Assembly: GCF_027596085.1 (NCBI RefSeq)
Contig: NC_072449.1
Coordinates: 21,326,334 to 21,390,333, forward strand
Direction: 5' to 3'
From: Anoplopoma fimbria
Lineage: Eukaryota; Chordata; Actinopteri; Perciformes; Anoplopomatidae
Length of the DNA stretch: 64,000 nucleotides
Within the stretch, counting starts at the first letter, position 1. Every line of letters starts with the position of its first letter. Made by a program: the position numbers and the translations under genes. Of this stretch, positions 46,901 through 59,955 are shown in pieces. The notes beneath the pieces were generated by a model. That model was not told where the DNA came from. It worked only from the letters and a program-made list of their open reading frames with translations, and did no database searches.

Positions 46901-49159
46901 ACCAAAAGCATCCAATCCCATAAAGTTATCCACGGTATCTGCTTGATTTTTTTGGGATTGGTTTCCTCTAAACTCTAGCCTGCAGCTAAACAGCTCTTCC
47001 CAGAACATGTTGACAAATGCCATTCCAGGTTTGGGAGAAGGGCGGACATTCAACAGGAACTCTTTCAAGCCGGGGATCCTGACTCCAGGAAAGGAGAAGC
47101 CCAGCGTGCCCTCTAGGAGAGGGTGGAAGCTGGCTGAGGTCAGCAGATTAGCGGTCACCCAGGCTTCACTAGCTACCCACTGGATTCCTGTCACATTTCT
47201 CTGAGCCAGCTGGAAGATAAGGCATACTTAAATAAATCTGATAAAGCAAACAGATGAGCATGAGCAACAACATTATTTTTATAATCCTAATTCTCATATC
47301 ATTACTTAAATGCTGAATAATGTATAATTTTATGTTCATGCATATACATCGGTGATTAAGAGCCAATTCCCCTTGATGTAGTGACGCAAAATAGATCGTT
47401 TTTGAGACAAAGAAATTATGTAGCATACAAGCCACTCCTGTGATTCTTTTTTTTTTTTATCCAAGTCAAAAGTTGCCGACACAAAACAAGTCAGCCTTGA
47501 GAATCAAAAGGTTAAGAACACCTAATACAGAGTGCCTACCTCTAAGAAAAGGTCCAGCAGGTGTCCTTGCCTTCCAAAGACCACCACCACCATCGCAGTT
47601 GAACTCTGTAGCCTGTCTGCTATTTCTTGTATCTCGGCTGCTGTGGGTGATTTTGGGATGGTCAAATGAAATGCCACACACCCACCTTGTTGTCTTAACT
47701 GGTTGGAAAATGCTTGGATTCCATATTGACTGTAGTCATCCTGAAATATATAAAGACCTCTTAAAAATCATGTTGGTATATTTATCTAATGGTGGTGTAA
47801 AAAGACAAACGCTTATCTCACCATAGTCCCTATTGTGCCAACCCAGAGCCAGCCTAAGAAGGTGACCAGCTGAACAAGACCTCTAACTTGAAAGAGATCA
47901 CTCGGCACAGTCCGCAAGAATGACGGGTACATATACTTGTCAGTGAGACAGCTACAAGTGGCAAAATAACTCACCTATATGGAGATAAAGTTAACGTTAG
48001 TGAGATAAGACAGAAACAAAAAAGAAAAACCTTATCAAACATTGTTTCATGATTTATCACCAAAAAACATGGTGGAAAGAAGATTATGTTTAAAAAAACA
48101 GTCTTTTCATTCCTTTCTTACCAGTGGAAGGTTGAAAGGGCCAAGGGTGTGAGCTGCAGCTCTGGTAGGGGAAGAGGATGCAAGGCCGATCACAGCCGAC
48201 ACAGAAGAATCAGACAGACATGAGGGTAAAGCTTGAGATTTTGTACTGCTATCTAATGTCTCCCCTGTTACATTTTCCTTTATGTCATTTCCATCATTTT
48301 CAGGATTGTGAGGCATTGCTTCATGCATTTCAGAGCCTCTCTTTTTCACTGTGATCAGTCTACTTTCCTTTCTTCTATTTTTTTCTCTTTTTACCCCCTT
48401 AGTTATAGTACTCCTGTCCTTTGACATATCTAATCTTTGTTCAATTTCTTCCATTTGTTTCACCTCACTCATCACAGCTTTGGATGGACTGAATAAAGAC
48501 AAAAGAGTTCTCAGGCTGGTGTGGACATGATTACAGCTGTCCATAATTCTATAGCCAAGTTTAACACCTGGTAACAGGCTCGAATTACGGTTTATTTCCT
48601 CCACTGCAAACACCATGGTCATTATCCATCGGAAGGCCCTGTGGTTAAAGCTGCAGAGAAATGAATAAAGTTTAATGCAGTCTATAAAATTCACACTGAG
48701 ACAGAAAACACAGTATCTCAGCAAAATATAAATCTGCATGTGAATAGTGTAGGATCAATACAGATCTAATCACAGCAAAATACATTTATTTAAGACACTT
48801 TTTAGTTTAAAAATAAAATCAATTAAGAAAAATGAGGTTTTCAGATTCCAACAGTATCCACACACTTACCCACTGCAAGGTGTGAGCTGAGGTTTGCTTT
48901 GGTAGCTTTGCTCTTGCATATGAGCATCATAATGCAGAGGGAAAAGCCCTCCAATCACAACATCCCCTCCCGACTGCATTGCCAGAGGCTCAATGTCCGT
49001 CAGTTTCACACAGTGAGGTAAACTCGAACCAACCCCACTCACTCCCTCATTCCCCACCATACTTCTCTCTAATCTTGGTTCTTCCCTGTCCTTCACATCA
49101 GAGAACACTGGAAAAAGAAAGCTAAATGAGGCCCAAAGAATCAGCCAGGGAGAAGTCAT
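43962..49159 (-). CDS. OlfC/V2R-like receptor, gene 4 (11 exons, 1015 aa)
   Basis: Exons in transcript order: 48870-49159, 48122-48650, 47822-47974, 47540-47740, 46598-47209, 46371-46501, 45614-45710, 45317-45440, 44721-45193, 44538-44618, 43962-44318. The total of 3048 nt is intact. It is the closest relative of gene 3. Both have LSLFSPSK and TGETLDSS in exon 2, SASFHPL in exon 5, VCHILAF in TM5 and a [13 protein letters not shown] tail. Both also use a weaker exon 4 donor (gtaggc for gtaagc). A 2-bp difference just past the exon 8 donor (gtgtgg) leaves the exon unchanged. Unlike gene 3, exon 5 has the normal 612 nt. Confidence 0.9.
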
Positions 49160-49262
49160 AACAAGGTTATAATTCAATGTCCATACAGATCCCACGAAAA
49201 CTGTCTGTTTAGGCGAGATGATGGTTCTCCAACATATGCTCTGAAAGGCTGATGATGTAGAC

Positions 49263-49330
49263 TTTATAAAAACTATGATGCTTGCTGTATTTTATGGGTC
49301 ATATGAGTCATTGCCAGATCAACCAATCAC
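49263..49330 (-). promoter_or_regulatory. Gene 4 core promoter
   Basis: TATAAA on the minus strand at 49263-49268, 104 bp from the ATG. AP-1-like palindrome and inverted CCAAT conserved. Confidence 0.55.
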
Positions 49331-49555
49331 AATCAAATGCAATGGCACAGGAGAGAAACAACACGTGGAAGTATGAATCTTAGCGATGACGTTATTATTG
49401 AAATATTTTATCAGATAACATTTTTAGCTGTGACCAGCATCTCTAACTCAGTCTCTTGGTCTGTCAGCCAATCCACAAAAATGTCCCACCATTTAGCAGC
49501 CACAGTCTGCCCTAGGAGGCCGAAATTAGTTGGAAATTAGTCGTTTAGGCTTGTA

Positions 49556-50787
49556 GCCCCCCCCCCCCCCAATTAGTCCCTTTCCCGCTGACAATAGATC
49601 TATCATTAATCCTTTAATTTACTATACAATGATACAAATGATGAATTAATTAGTTTCAAATAACACAGGGAGAGACTGTGATTTCCTATAAAAATGTACT
49701 GACACTACTCTAACCGATAAATCTAAAATATAACCATTCAGAGCGTTATCCAACACGAACTCTTGATCACATTCGGAGAAGTCAGTTTCCTACTTTGTGC
49801 AGCGTTGTCCTGATGACTTAGCCTTGGGCTCAGCTGGTTATTGCTGCTCCAATGGGGTCAACACACGGCTTTCCAGCGGTTGTTGATTCCCGTTGGGAAG
49901 CGATAATTGCCGTTTGACAGAGTGCAGAAACGGTAGTTCTCAGCTGTCCTTGGATGTCCAACAAGTGGATTGGCAAAAGTCTCTGAAGTTCACACACTGC
50001 TGTTGCAAAGTGAACTAGAAAGCGGCCTACGGTATTGCCGTGCGCTTCAGGTCTTGATCCGCAGCAGCAGGTTCTTTATCCGACGAGGAGTATGAGCCGC
50101 AACTACTCGTTGTATACTTAAAATGAATCTCGTTTGGTCGATTGACAGTTATTAAAGTTGATATCTCACGAGGGTTAATGGACGTACACTAAATCAAAAT
50201 AAGGCTTGCTCCAAAATCAATAAACTATAAGATGCTCAAAAGGAGTTAAGAAGAAAAAGCATAAGAAAATAACTGCGATTCTCGAATAAAAATAAAGGGA
50301 GCGTGTATGAAGCTCCATAAACCAAACAATACGCACAACCAACACGAAAAGAAACACGACAGAGGAAACGTCAACAGTTTTATCAACCCTGGGTGCGTGT
50401 CAACTAGAGGCGGGGTGAGGTGGTAACTAACGATACCTCACCGCAGCTATTTCAAGTTTATTTGTCTCTTAATATTGGCGTACTCTTGCTTAGTAAATGA
50501 ACTTATCTAACATCTTAAATGAATAAGTCACATACGTTCCCCCACTATGGACAATGATAATAAACCTTACACACGTACAGACTTGTATGTATACAAAAAT
50601 GACATTTTAGTTACACATAGTTAATACACAGGATTTAACAAAGATAATACAGAGACAAAAATGTGCATCTGTCGTGTGACTTACTAGCGTTTAAACATTT
50701 TATAACTATCGCTAACATTTACTGTTTCTCTACCTGTTACTCATAACCTTACGGTCCTTAAGAAGATATAGATCTTACAACCGATTG
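49556..50787. repeat. Array spacer block A, unit 5
   Basis: Poly-C tract followed by the conserved spacer. No coding signal. Confidence 0.65.
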
Positions 50788-50816
50788 TCGCTAGATGGCA
50801 CTGTGGTCCCACAGTG
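50788..50816 (+). promoter_or_regulatory. CTCF-like site plus palindrome, unit 5
   Basis: Identical 15-mer at 50788-50802 with the overlapping perfect palindrome. Confidence 0.4.
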
Positions 50817-50829
50817 TTTCTATCTGTCT

Positions 50830-52074
50830 AATTGTGCCATGACTATGGCTCTGTCATCTAACAATCAAGACCATCTGCCATGATTACGGATCTGACTTAT
50901 ATTAATATTGGCCGCTGTGCCATGACTATGTATCTGTCATCTATCAATCCAGGCCGAGGTGCCATGACTGTATCTGTCATCTATCAATCCAGGCTGCCGT
51001 GCCATGACTATGTATCTGTCATCTTCAATCCAGGCTGCCGTGCCATGACTATGTATCTTTCATCCGTCAATCCAGGCCGCCGTGCCATGACTATGTATCT
51101 GTCATCTTCTAATCCATGATGCAGTGCCATGACTGTCCATCTATCTGTATATTTGTCTGTCTGGCTATCTATCCCATCAAACTATCTATCCATGTAACCA
51201 TCTAGCCCATCGTGCCCTGACTATGTATCTGTCATCTATCTATCCAGGCCGCCATGCCCTGATTATGTATCTGTCTCCCTACCTATTTATCTATAGCCCT
51301 GAATATGGATCCTTAATTTATCCATCCGAGCCGCCGTGCCCTGTCTATGGATCCATCCTCTATCAATCGAGGCCGCCGCGCCATGATTATGTATCTGTTA
51401 TGAATCAATCTGGGCCTCCTTGCTATGACTATGGCTCTGTCATCTATTAATTCAGACCGCCGCGCCATGACTATGTATCCGTCATCGATCAATCCAGGCT
51501 GCCTTGCCATGAACAACCATTCATCTGAATATCGGTCTGTCTGGCTATCTATCTATCCCATCTAGGCCATCTATCCATCTAACCATCGTGCGGTGACTAC
51601 GGCTATGTCATCTAACCATCCACCCCATCGGGCCCTGACTATGGCACTGTAATCTAACCATCTAGCCCATTGTGCCCTGACTATGGCTCTGTCATCTAAC
51701 CATCTAGCCCATCATGCCCTGACTATATATCTGTCATCTATCAATCCAGGCTGCCGTGCCATGAACATCCATCCATCTGTATATTTGTCTGTCTGGCTAT
51801 CCACCCCATATGGCTATCTATCCATCTAACCATCTAGCCCATCATGCCCTGACTAACCATCTAGCCCATCGTGCCTTGACTATGTATCTCTGTCTCTACC
51901 TATCTATCTATAGCCCTTACCATAGATCCATAATCTATCCATCTGGGCCGCCGTGCCCTGACTATGGATCCTTAATTTATCCATCCGAGCCGCCGTGCCC
52001 TGTCTATGGATCCATCCTCTATCAATCAAGGCCGCTGTGCCATGACCACCGATCAGTCATCTATCAATCCGGGA
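50830..52074. repeat. 42-bp minisatellite, unit 5
   Basis: Same family, with fewer TCTAACCATCTAGCCCAT-type units than unit 4. It ends at CAATCCGGGA, where the LTR-like element begins. Confidence 0.9.
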
Positions 52075-52547
52075 TGTAACGGGTGTGGTAAAGACCCAAA
52101 AGCAGTACAACGGACACACGGAGTAATAGGAAGAAGCTTTATTCCAGGCAGTACACACAATAGGAAACCAGTCTCGGATCGACTCACGTGGAGAATCCGA
52201 GAGAACTCCTCCGAGGCCGCAGAGTCAGAATCCTCAGTCGGATTGGTCAGGGGTCTGGAGGAGGGAATCCTCGAAGGCTGAGGCAAGGCGGACAGGCCTT
52301 AATTTATCCCTCTGGGGAGCGAACAGGAGGACGACCAGGGATGCGCCGATGGGACCGGAGGTGCAGGCGTCGGCCAGGGCGCGACGGACAGGCGGGACAG
52401 GAGTCGGCCAGTGGCGCCGACGGGACGACAGGAGTCGGCCGGGGTGCCGACGGGACAGGAGATGGCCGGGGCACCGAGGGACAAGAGTAGGTGGGGGGGC
52501 ACGGCCGGATGGGGGACAGGAGGGTGGGGCGCCGACGGACAGGCGGG
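52075..52547 (-). mobile_element. Decayed LTR-like insertion, unit 5
   Basis: Has the TGTAACGGGTGTGG end and an intact reversed AATAAA (GCTTTATTCCAGG), but the VNTR interior is eroded and the CGTGACA end is damaged. Confidence 0.5.
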
Positions 52548-54340
52548 GACTATGTATCCATCATGTATCCATCAGGGGTTATGCCCGAGTATGGATCTGT
52601 AAGGCGGATTCCAGGCCGCAGTGCCATGGCTATAGATCCGTAATTTATCAATCCAGGCCATGTGTATGGATCTTTTCTTAAGATTTTAGTGCGCTGAAAA
52701 TCAGGACAACATGCCATTAGGAAATGGCATGTTCACTTTGAACATCATCAGATCATGATTTTAATCTTGATTTTTTTTTTCTAAAGATTCATTTGTCAGA
52801 GAATCAACGGTATCTAAAAAAAAAAATTCAGCAACTTGTCGGCATTTACATTTTTTGAGATTACCTTTAGATTCAAGGCTCTAGCCAGCTAGAGAGCTGC
52901 AGCACTGAGCTTTGGCTTCAGTTAGCAGTAGACTAAAATATTAGCAATATTTTCTCTCTTTCTTTGAACGCTTTGCCGATATTGACATTTGTATTTTGGT
53001 TGGGTTGTTTAGGTTTATACATGAGGAGTGAGATTATCATAAGGGTAAGAATATCAAAGTAAGCCAATCGGAGGCAGAGTAAGTTTGGTCACTCTAGCTA
53101 AAACCAAGAGTGTTAAAGGGACGTATACATGGATCTGCAATTGTTGAACCCCCAATAGGAATGCCCTCTGAAATGACCTGTGATTGACAAGTCTCCAGTC
53201 ACTGGCTACATTTCCTAAAGTCTTAAGTGCAGAAGTCCAGTTTCCTCTAAGACCATTTGAATTACAATCAGGCGGCAACTTTTTGTTCTGATAAGTGAAG
53301 CCAGTGCGGAATTGTCTTAAACTTGCTTTCTCTCTACTGGCCAACAGGGGACGTCTCTTCTGGTTTAAAAAACAAGTCCAATTGTGTGGAAGTCTATGAG
53401 CAAATGACCCTACTTCCCACTTGATTTATTACCTTCTTAAATCCAAGATGGAGATGGAAAGAGTGCCAGAACTTGAGGCTTCAAAATGGCAGTCCACACA
53501 CCAATGGGTGATGGCGTGACTACTACGTCCACTTCTTATAAACAGTCTGTGATAACGTTATGCTGTAAGGTATTGATGGGTTTTGTTTTTTGTTTTATTA
53601 TTTCCCTCAGTGTTAACTTCTGGTATGCTTACATCAATATAGAGCCAAAGTACTTAACAAGCTGTTATCTATCCATAAGGCATTTCTCGCATTTCTACTA
53701 TGGGAGACATTAACGTTACCATAGCTTTAACTTGGCTAGTTGGAAATTACCAAAGTTCCTAATTAGACGTTTCAAGACCATGAAAATGAATATATCACCG
53801 AAACTGAAATATCTATTTAAATTGACCGAAGTAACCGCTTGACCCTCCAATTTAGTGGTTCAGTAAATTAGTAAGACTAGGCTTTTCATTCTGTTGGAAG
53901 CAGTAAAGCCCCAAAATCAAACTATACACCTTACAAAATCCTACGCATTCATTAGTCTTCCAAGGGAACCCAATTATTTTTGTATTTCATAAATGCCGAG
54001 TTACAGTATATAAGACATTGGTCAATTAACACAAATCAGGGATATTTGCAGCTTTTCTGGGAGGGTGCTGTGAATATGGTGCATGGACTACTTTATCTGT
54101 CGAGTTAAATGTATATTTCCAAAGAAACACTATAGGAAAAAGTATCCACCACTTCAGACATAATAATTTACAGTAATGAGGCAAACTTTCCATCGGATAA
54201 AAATGAAACCCAGACCCATGTTTGGTGTGGCATTTTATTTAGTTTCACATTAAAATTTATTTTCATAATTTCTTATTAAAAAGTCTGTGCTTTTGCTTGC
54301 TTGGTGGCCAATTAAAATGACCAGCCACAACATGTTGAGT
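52548..54340. repeat. Array spacer block B, unit 5
   Basis: Residual 42-bp-type phrases to about 52675, then conserved spacer, the dispersed repeat (about 53305-53565) and gene 5 3' flank. No gene seen. Confidence 0.6.
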
Positions 54341-57300
54341 TCATGTGAGAAATTTTCCCGTCATTCCTTTCTTAATGTTTCTCTGAGGCTGTAGTAATAT
54401 TATATAACATTTCGGCAAATAAATACAGAGCAACAGTCCAAAACTGGAGGCTAATATAGCAAATACTTCCACAGCCACAGTGAACTTCCCAGGAGAGCTG
54501 ACATAAGCTGGGATGAAAGAGATCCACACGGCCAAGAAGATCAGCATGCTGAAGGTGATGAGCTTTGCCTCATTGAAGGTATCAGGTAGCTTGCGACCAA
54601 GGAACGCCAGGATGAGGCAGACGAAGGCCAGTAGACCAATGTAGCCCAGGACCAGATAAAATCCAGGAGGCCATGGCTCCTTACACTCCACAATAATCTA
54701 TGTTTGTCCAACAATACATAAATACAGATAAATCAACATGGATAGTACAATTAGAATCAGGGTGTATATACGCATTTTAAATGATTATGTTTAGTTTCTT
54801 TCTGATCTCCATAACAAACATTAAAGCTCCTATGTGTAGGTAGGATTTGAACATATCTGACTTTGGCAACTCCTTATTGCATCAATAAAGACACTGTGGG
54901 ATACTGTCATTCTTACTTTTCCAGTTGAGGCTTGGTAGTTTGAGTTCTTGAATGGGAAAGGAGGTGCACCCAAAAGACAACCAGCGCAGAGACAAATCTG
55001 GGGGGAAATGGAAAGATAAGCCATCCTCTTAAAACCAAGGAAAAATGTAAATGGTCAAAACTTGAGGTCCAATTAGTGGTGGTTCTTAAGCCCTCCCACC
55101 TGAGGAGCTGTAGTGCAGAGGATCATAGTCCGCTGTTGAGAGGGACCAAACAGCTTCAGGGCACTTGAACCAGGTACATTAGCACGAAAAGCCAAGAGAA
55201 CCACTATGGTCTTAACGAGTAGGCAGGAAAGACAGAGAACAAAGCTAATCCCAAATGCTGCCTGGCGGAGCCTACATGTCCACACAGATGGCTGGCCAAT
55301 GAACACCAGGGAACACAAGAAGCACAGCTTGAGGGACAGGAGAAGCAGGAAACTTATTTCTGAGTTGTTGGCCTTGACAATCGGTGTGGACCGGAAACGT
55401 TGAAAGACAGCAGTGACGATGGTTGTCAGGACAACGCCCAGCAGTGTGAGTGCGACCAGGATGATGCCCATGATGTCGTGGAAAGAGAGGAATTCATCGA
55501 CCCCAGCAACGCATTTCACCTGGTCTTTGTCTGACCAGTAGTATTCTGCACATTTGGTGCACTCGGTGGAACCTTTTTAGAGACACATACAGTGGACATA
55601 CACTGTGTAAACACATACAAACTCAAACTCTACATTACAGTTTGCATTCATATAGTATGCCTTGAATGAATACGAAAATGATAAATGCGCCACCAGTCTG
55701 GTTGCTGATCTCTCCATCTGCACAGGGCAAACAATCAAAGCAACAGTGGGGCTCTCCTGGACGTCTGGCCTGTCTGCTGCCAGGGGAGCATGGAGGACTA
55801 CATAGAGATGAAGGCACCTGAAGAAATAAAGTATTAAATTACACACCAAGATTTGCTTTGCAGCAGCTTAGATGCTTGGTGGAAAAAATAGTTGTTTACT
55901 GAATAAAGCAGCTATTTTAATCACCAGCTTATATTTACAATGTCTTATCCTGTAAATAAACATAAATGTTTTTAGAGGACATATGACCCACCTGTGACTG
56001 TCCTGTGGTCCACACAATGGTGCTCTGCTCTATCTGCAACTGTTCTTTCAATGGAGCGGAACCATCATAGCTTCCCACTTTTATAAATCTAAACACAGCA
56101 TAATATTATTTCAAAATCAGGCCAAACAACATATTTGACAATTTTGTATTGCAACTCATCTGAATGCTTAAAAAGCTACGTGTCCTCATACAAGGATTCG
56201 TGTGAAACGTTACTCCTCATTTTCCGTGTGTGTTCGTATAGAAGCCTGCAATACGTGTCAATTTTGGCTCGTGACATGCATCATTTTATTTCAAAATAAA
56301 CTTCCATATTCACAGGAAACCCAGTTAAGTTGTGGCAACAAAGCTACTTGGTTAGGTTAAGGCAACAAACCCATTTAGTTAGGTTTAGGTGTAGGTCATT
56401 GTTTGGGTTAAAACAACTACGGAAGTGAGGTTAATGAAGTACCTAATTTCTGTAACAAAAACATTAATATTGACTTCTTGTTTTACGAACAAGCTCTGAT
56501 GGACACATCCACCTCCCCTCCTGCCCTTCTTGGTATTTGATTTAGCGGTCTCTATACATCGTCATTCAAAATTACATGATTAACATACTAAAAAACTTTG
56601 AGGGATATCTTCCAATTACGGTCCATTATTTTTTTGTGGTTTTGCGATGAATGCTGGACCAGCCTGACAATAAACTAAATGAAATGCTTCTCAATCACGA
56701 TTCCTTAAACACAATGGTATTCTTGTGTATTGAAGTATAATATTCCACCTAATTTTCCCCTTGCTGTCCTTCTGCCAGTTAATGATGTCATAGAGAGGGA
56801 CCGGCTCTCCGTTGGAGTCAAAATAAACCTTCTCCTCAAATTGGTTGGTGAAATTCACTGTCTTCAGATGATGCAGCAACTGTATGAAAAAAAAAAAAAA
56901 GAACTATGAGGAGAGAAAAACTCAAGAAAAAACTGAAATAATAACATTGATTATTTTGTAGTAGTTTAACTTGCCTGACTAGAAGTGAATGATTTATGAT
57001 TCTCACACATTCCGTAATGTTCTGCAGAATCACAGTTTAATAAAGTGTGAAGAGCATGGGCGATGGCGTATACAGCTTTATAAACATTATAGGATACTCT
57101 GACCTTAGATACATCAGTAAAGCTGCTGTCAGTGTACCGCAGATCCTCTGAACCAGTGCATACAGGTTTTTCAGCAGTACTTTTATAGTTTTCATCAGCT
57201 GCTCCCTCAAATGTGCTTGGTTTTCCTACAACAGACCTGACCAAGGGCCCAGGAAGGTTTTGAGAGTCTGTTTTGTAACCAAAAGCATCCAATCCCATAA

Positions 57301-59557
57301 AGTTATCCACGGTATCTGCTTGATTGTTTTGGGATTGGTTTCCTTTAAACTCTAGCCTGCAGCTAAACAGCTTTTCCCAGAACATGTTGACAAATGCCAT
57401 TCCAGGTTTGGGAGAAGGGCGGACATTCAACAGGAACTCTTTCAAGCCGGGGATCCTGACTCCAGGAAAGGAGAAGCCCAGCGTGCCCTCTAGGAGAGGG
57501 TGGAAGCGGGCTGAGGTCAGCAGTTTAGCGGTCACCCAGGCTTCACTAGCTACCCACTGGATTCCTGTCACATTTCTCTGAGCCAGCTGGAAGATAAGGC
57601 ATACTTAAAGAAATTTGATAAAGCAAACAGATGAGCATGAGCAACAACATTATTTATATAATCCTAATTCTCATATCATTACTTAAATGCTGAATAATAT
57701 ATAATTTTATGCTCATGCATATACATCGGTGATTAAGAGCCAATTCCCCTTGATGTAGTGACACAAAATAGATCGGTTTTTTTGAGACAAAGAAATTATG
57801 TAGCATACAAGCCACTCCTGTGATTCTTTTTTTTTTTATCCAAGTCAAAAGTTGCCGACACAAAACAAGTCAGCCTTGAGAATCAAAAGGTTAAGAACAC
57901 CTAATACAGAGTGCTTACCTCTAAGAAAAGGCCCAGCAGCTGTCCTTGACTTCCAAAGACCACCACCACCATTGCAGTTGAACTCTGTAGCTTGTCTGCT
58001 ATTTCTTGTATCTCGGCTGCTGTGGGTGATTTTGGGATGGTCAAATGAAATGCCACACACCCACCTTGTTGTCTTAACTGGTTGGAAAATGCTTGGATTC
58101 CATATTGACTGTAGTCATCCTGAAATATATAAAGACCTCTTATAAATCATGTTGGTATATTTATCTAATGGTGGTGTAAAAAGATAAACGCTTATCTCAC
58201 CGTAGTCCCTATTGTGCCAACCCAGAGCCAGCCTAAGAAGGTGACCAGCTGAACAAGACCTCTAACTTGAAAGAGATCACTCGGCACAGTCCGCAAGAAT
58301 GACGGGTACATATACTTGTCAGTGAGACAGCTACAAGTGGCAAAATAACTCACCTATATGGAGATAAAGTTAACGTTAGTGAGATAAGACAGAAACAAAA
58401 AAGAAAAACCTTATCAAACATTGTTTCATGATTTATCACCAAAAAACATGGTGGAAAGAAGATTATGTTTAAAAAAACAGTCTTTTCATTCCTTTCTTAC
58501 CAGTGGAAGGTTGAAAGGGCCAAGGGTGTGAGCTACAGCTCTTGTAGGGGAAGAGGATGCAAGGCCGATCACAGCCGACACAGAAGATTCAGACAGACAT
58601 GAGGGTAAAGCTTGAGATTTTGTACTGCTATCTAATATCTCCCCTGTTACATTTTCCTTTATGTCATTTCCATCATTTTCAGGATTGTGAGGCATTGCTT
58701 CATGCATTTCAGAGCCTCTCTTTTTCACTGTGCTCAGCCTACTTTCCTTTCTTTTATTTTTTTCTCTTTTTTCCCCCTTAGTTATAGTACTCCTGTCCTT
58801 TGACATATCTAATCTTTGTTCAATTTCTTCCATTTGTTTCACCTCACTCATCACAGCTTTGGAGGGACTGACTAAAGACAAAAGAGTTCTCAGGCTGGTG
58901 TGGACATGATCACAGCTGTCCATAATTCTATAGCCAAGTTTAACACCTGGTAACAGGCTCGAATTACGGTTTATTTCCTCCACTGCAAACACCATGGTCA
59001 TTATCCATCGGAAGGCCCTGTGGTAAAAGCTGCAGAGAAATGAATAAAGTTTAATGCAGTCTATAAAATTCATACTGAGACAGAAAACACAGTATCTCAG
59101 CAAAATATAAATCTGCATGTGAATAGTGTAGGATCAATACAGATCTAATCACAGCAAAATACATTTATTTAAGACACTTTTTAGTTTAAAAATAAAATCA
59201 ATTAAGAAAAATGTAAAAACATATGTTAATGTGGGATTTCAGATTCCAACAGTATCCACACACTTACCCACTGCAAGGTGTGAGCTGAGGTTTGCTTTGG
59301 TAGCTTTGCTCTTGCATATGAGCATCATAATGCAGAGGGAAAAGCCCTCCAATCACAACATCCCCTCCCGACTGCATTGCCAGAGGCTCAATGTCCGTCA
59401 GTTTCACACAGTGAGGTAAACTCGAACCAACCCCACTCACTCCCTCATTCCCCACCATACTTCTCTCTAATCTTGGTTCTTCCCTGTCCTTCACATCAGA
59501 GAACACTGGAAAAAGAAAGCTAAATGAGGCCCAAAGAATCAGCCAGGGAGAAGTCAT
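54341..59557 (-). CDS. OlfC/V2R-like receptor, gene 5 (11 exons, 1015 aa)
   Basis: Exons in transcript order: 59268-59557, 58501-59029, 58201-58353, 57919-58119, 56975-57586, 56749-56879, 55992-56088, 55694-55817, 55100-55572, 54917-54997, 54341-54697. The total of 3048 nt is intact. Its 5' and middle exons share variants with gene 1 (exon 3 ends [28 protein letters not shown]). Its last exon carries the gene 3/4 form [10 protein letters not shown] but with VCLILAF and a unique GKFLT end. That mosaic suggests gene conversion. In the charged insertion it has [16 protein letters not shown] in place of [16 protein letters not shown]. Confidence 0.9.
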
Positions 59558-59660
59558 AACAAGGTTATAATTCAATGTCCATACAGATCCCACGAAAACT
59601 GTCTGTTTAGGCGAGATGATGGTTCTCCAACATATGCTCTGAAAGGCTGATGATGTAGAC

Positions 59661-59725
59661 TTTATAAAAACTATGATGCTTGCTGTATTTTATGGGTCAT
59701 ATGAGTCATTGCCAGATCAACCAAT
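59661..59725 (-). promoter_or_regulatory. Gene 5 core promoter
   Basis: TATAAA on the minus strand at 59661-59666, 104 bp from the ATG, with the same upstream palindrome and CCAAT. Confidence 0.55.
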
Positions 59726-59955
59726 CACAATCAAATGCAATGGCACAGGAGAGAGAACAACACGTGGAAGTATGAATTTTAGCGATGACGTTATTATTGA
59801 AATATTTTATCAGATAACATTTTTAGCTGTGACCAGCATCTCTAACTCAGTCTCTTGGTCTGTCAGCCAATCACCACAAAAATGTCCCACCATTTAGCAG
59901 CCACAGTCTGCCCTAGGAGGCCGAAATTAGTCGGAAATTATTCGTTTAGGCTTGT

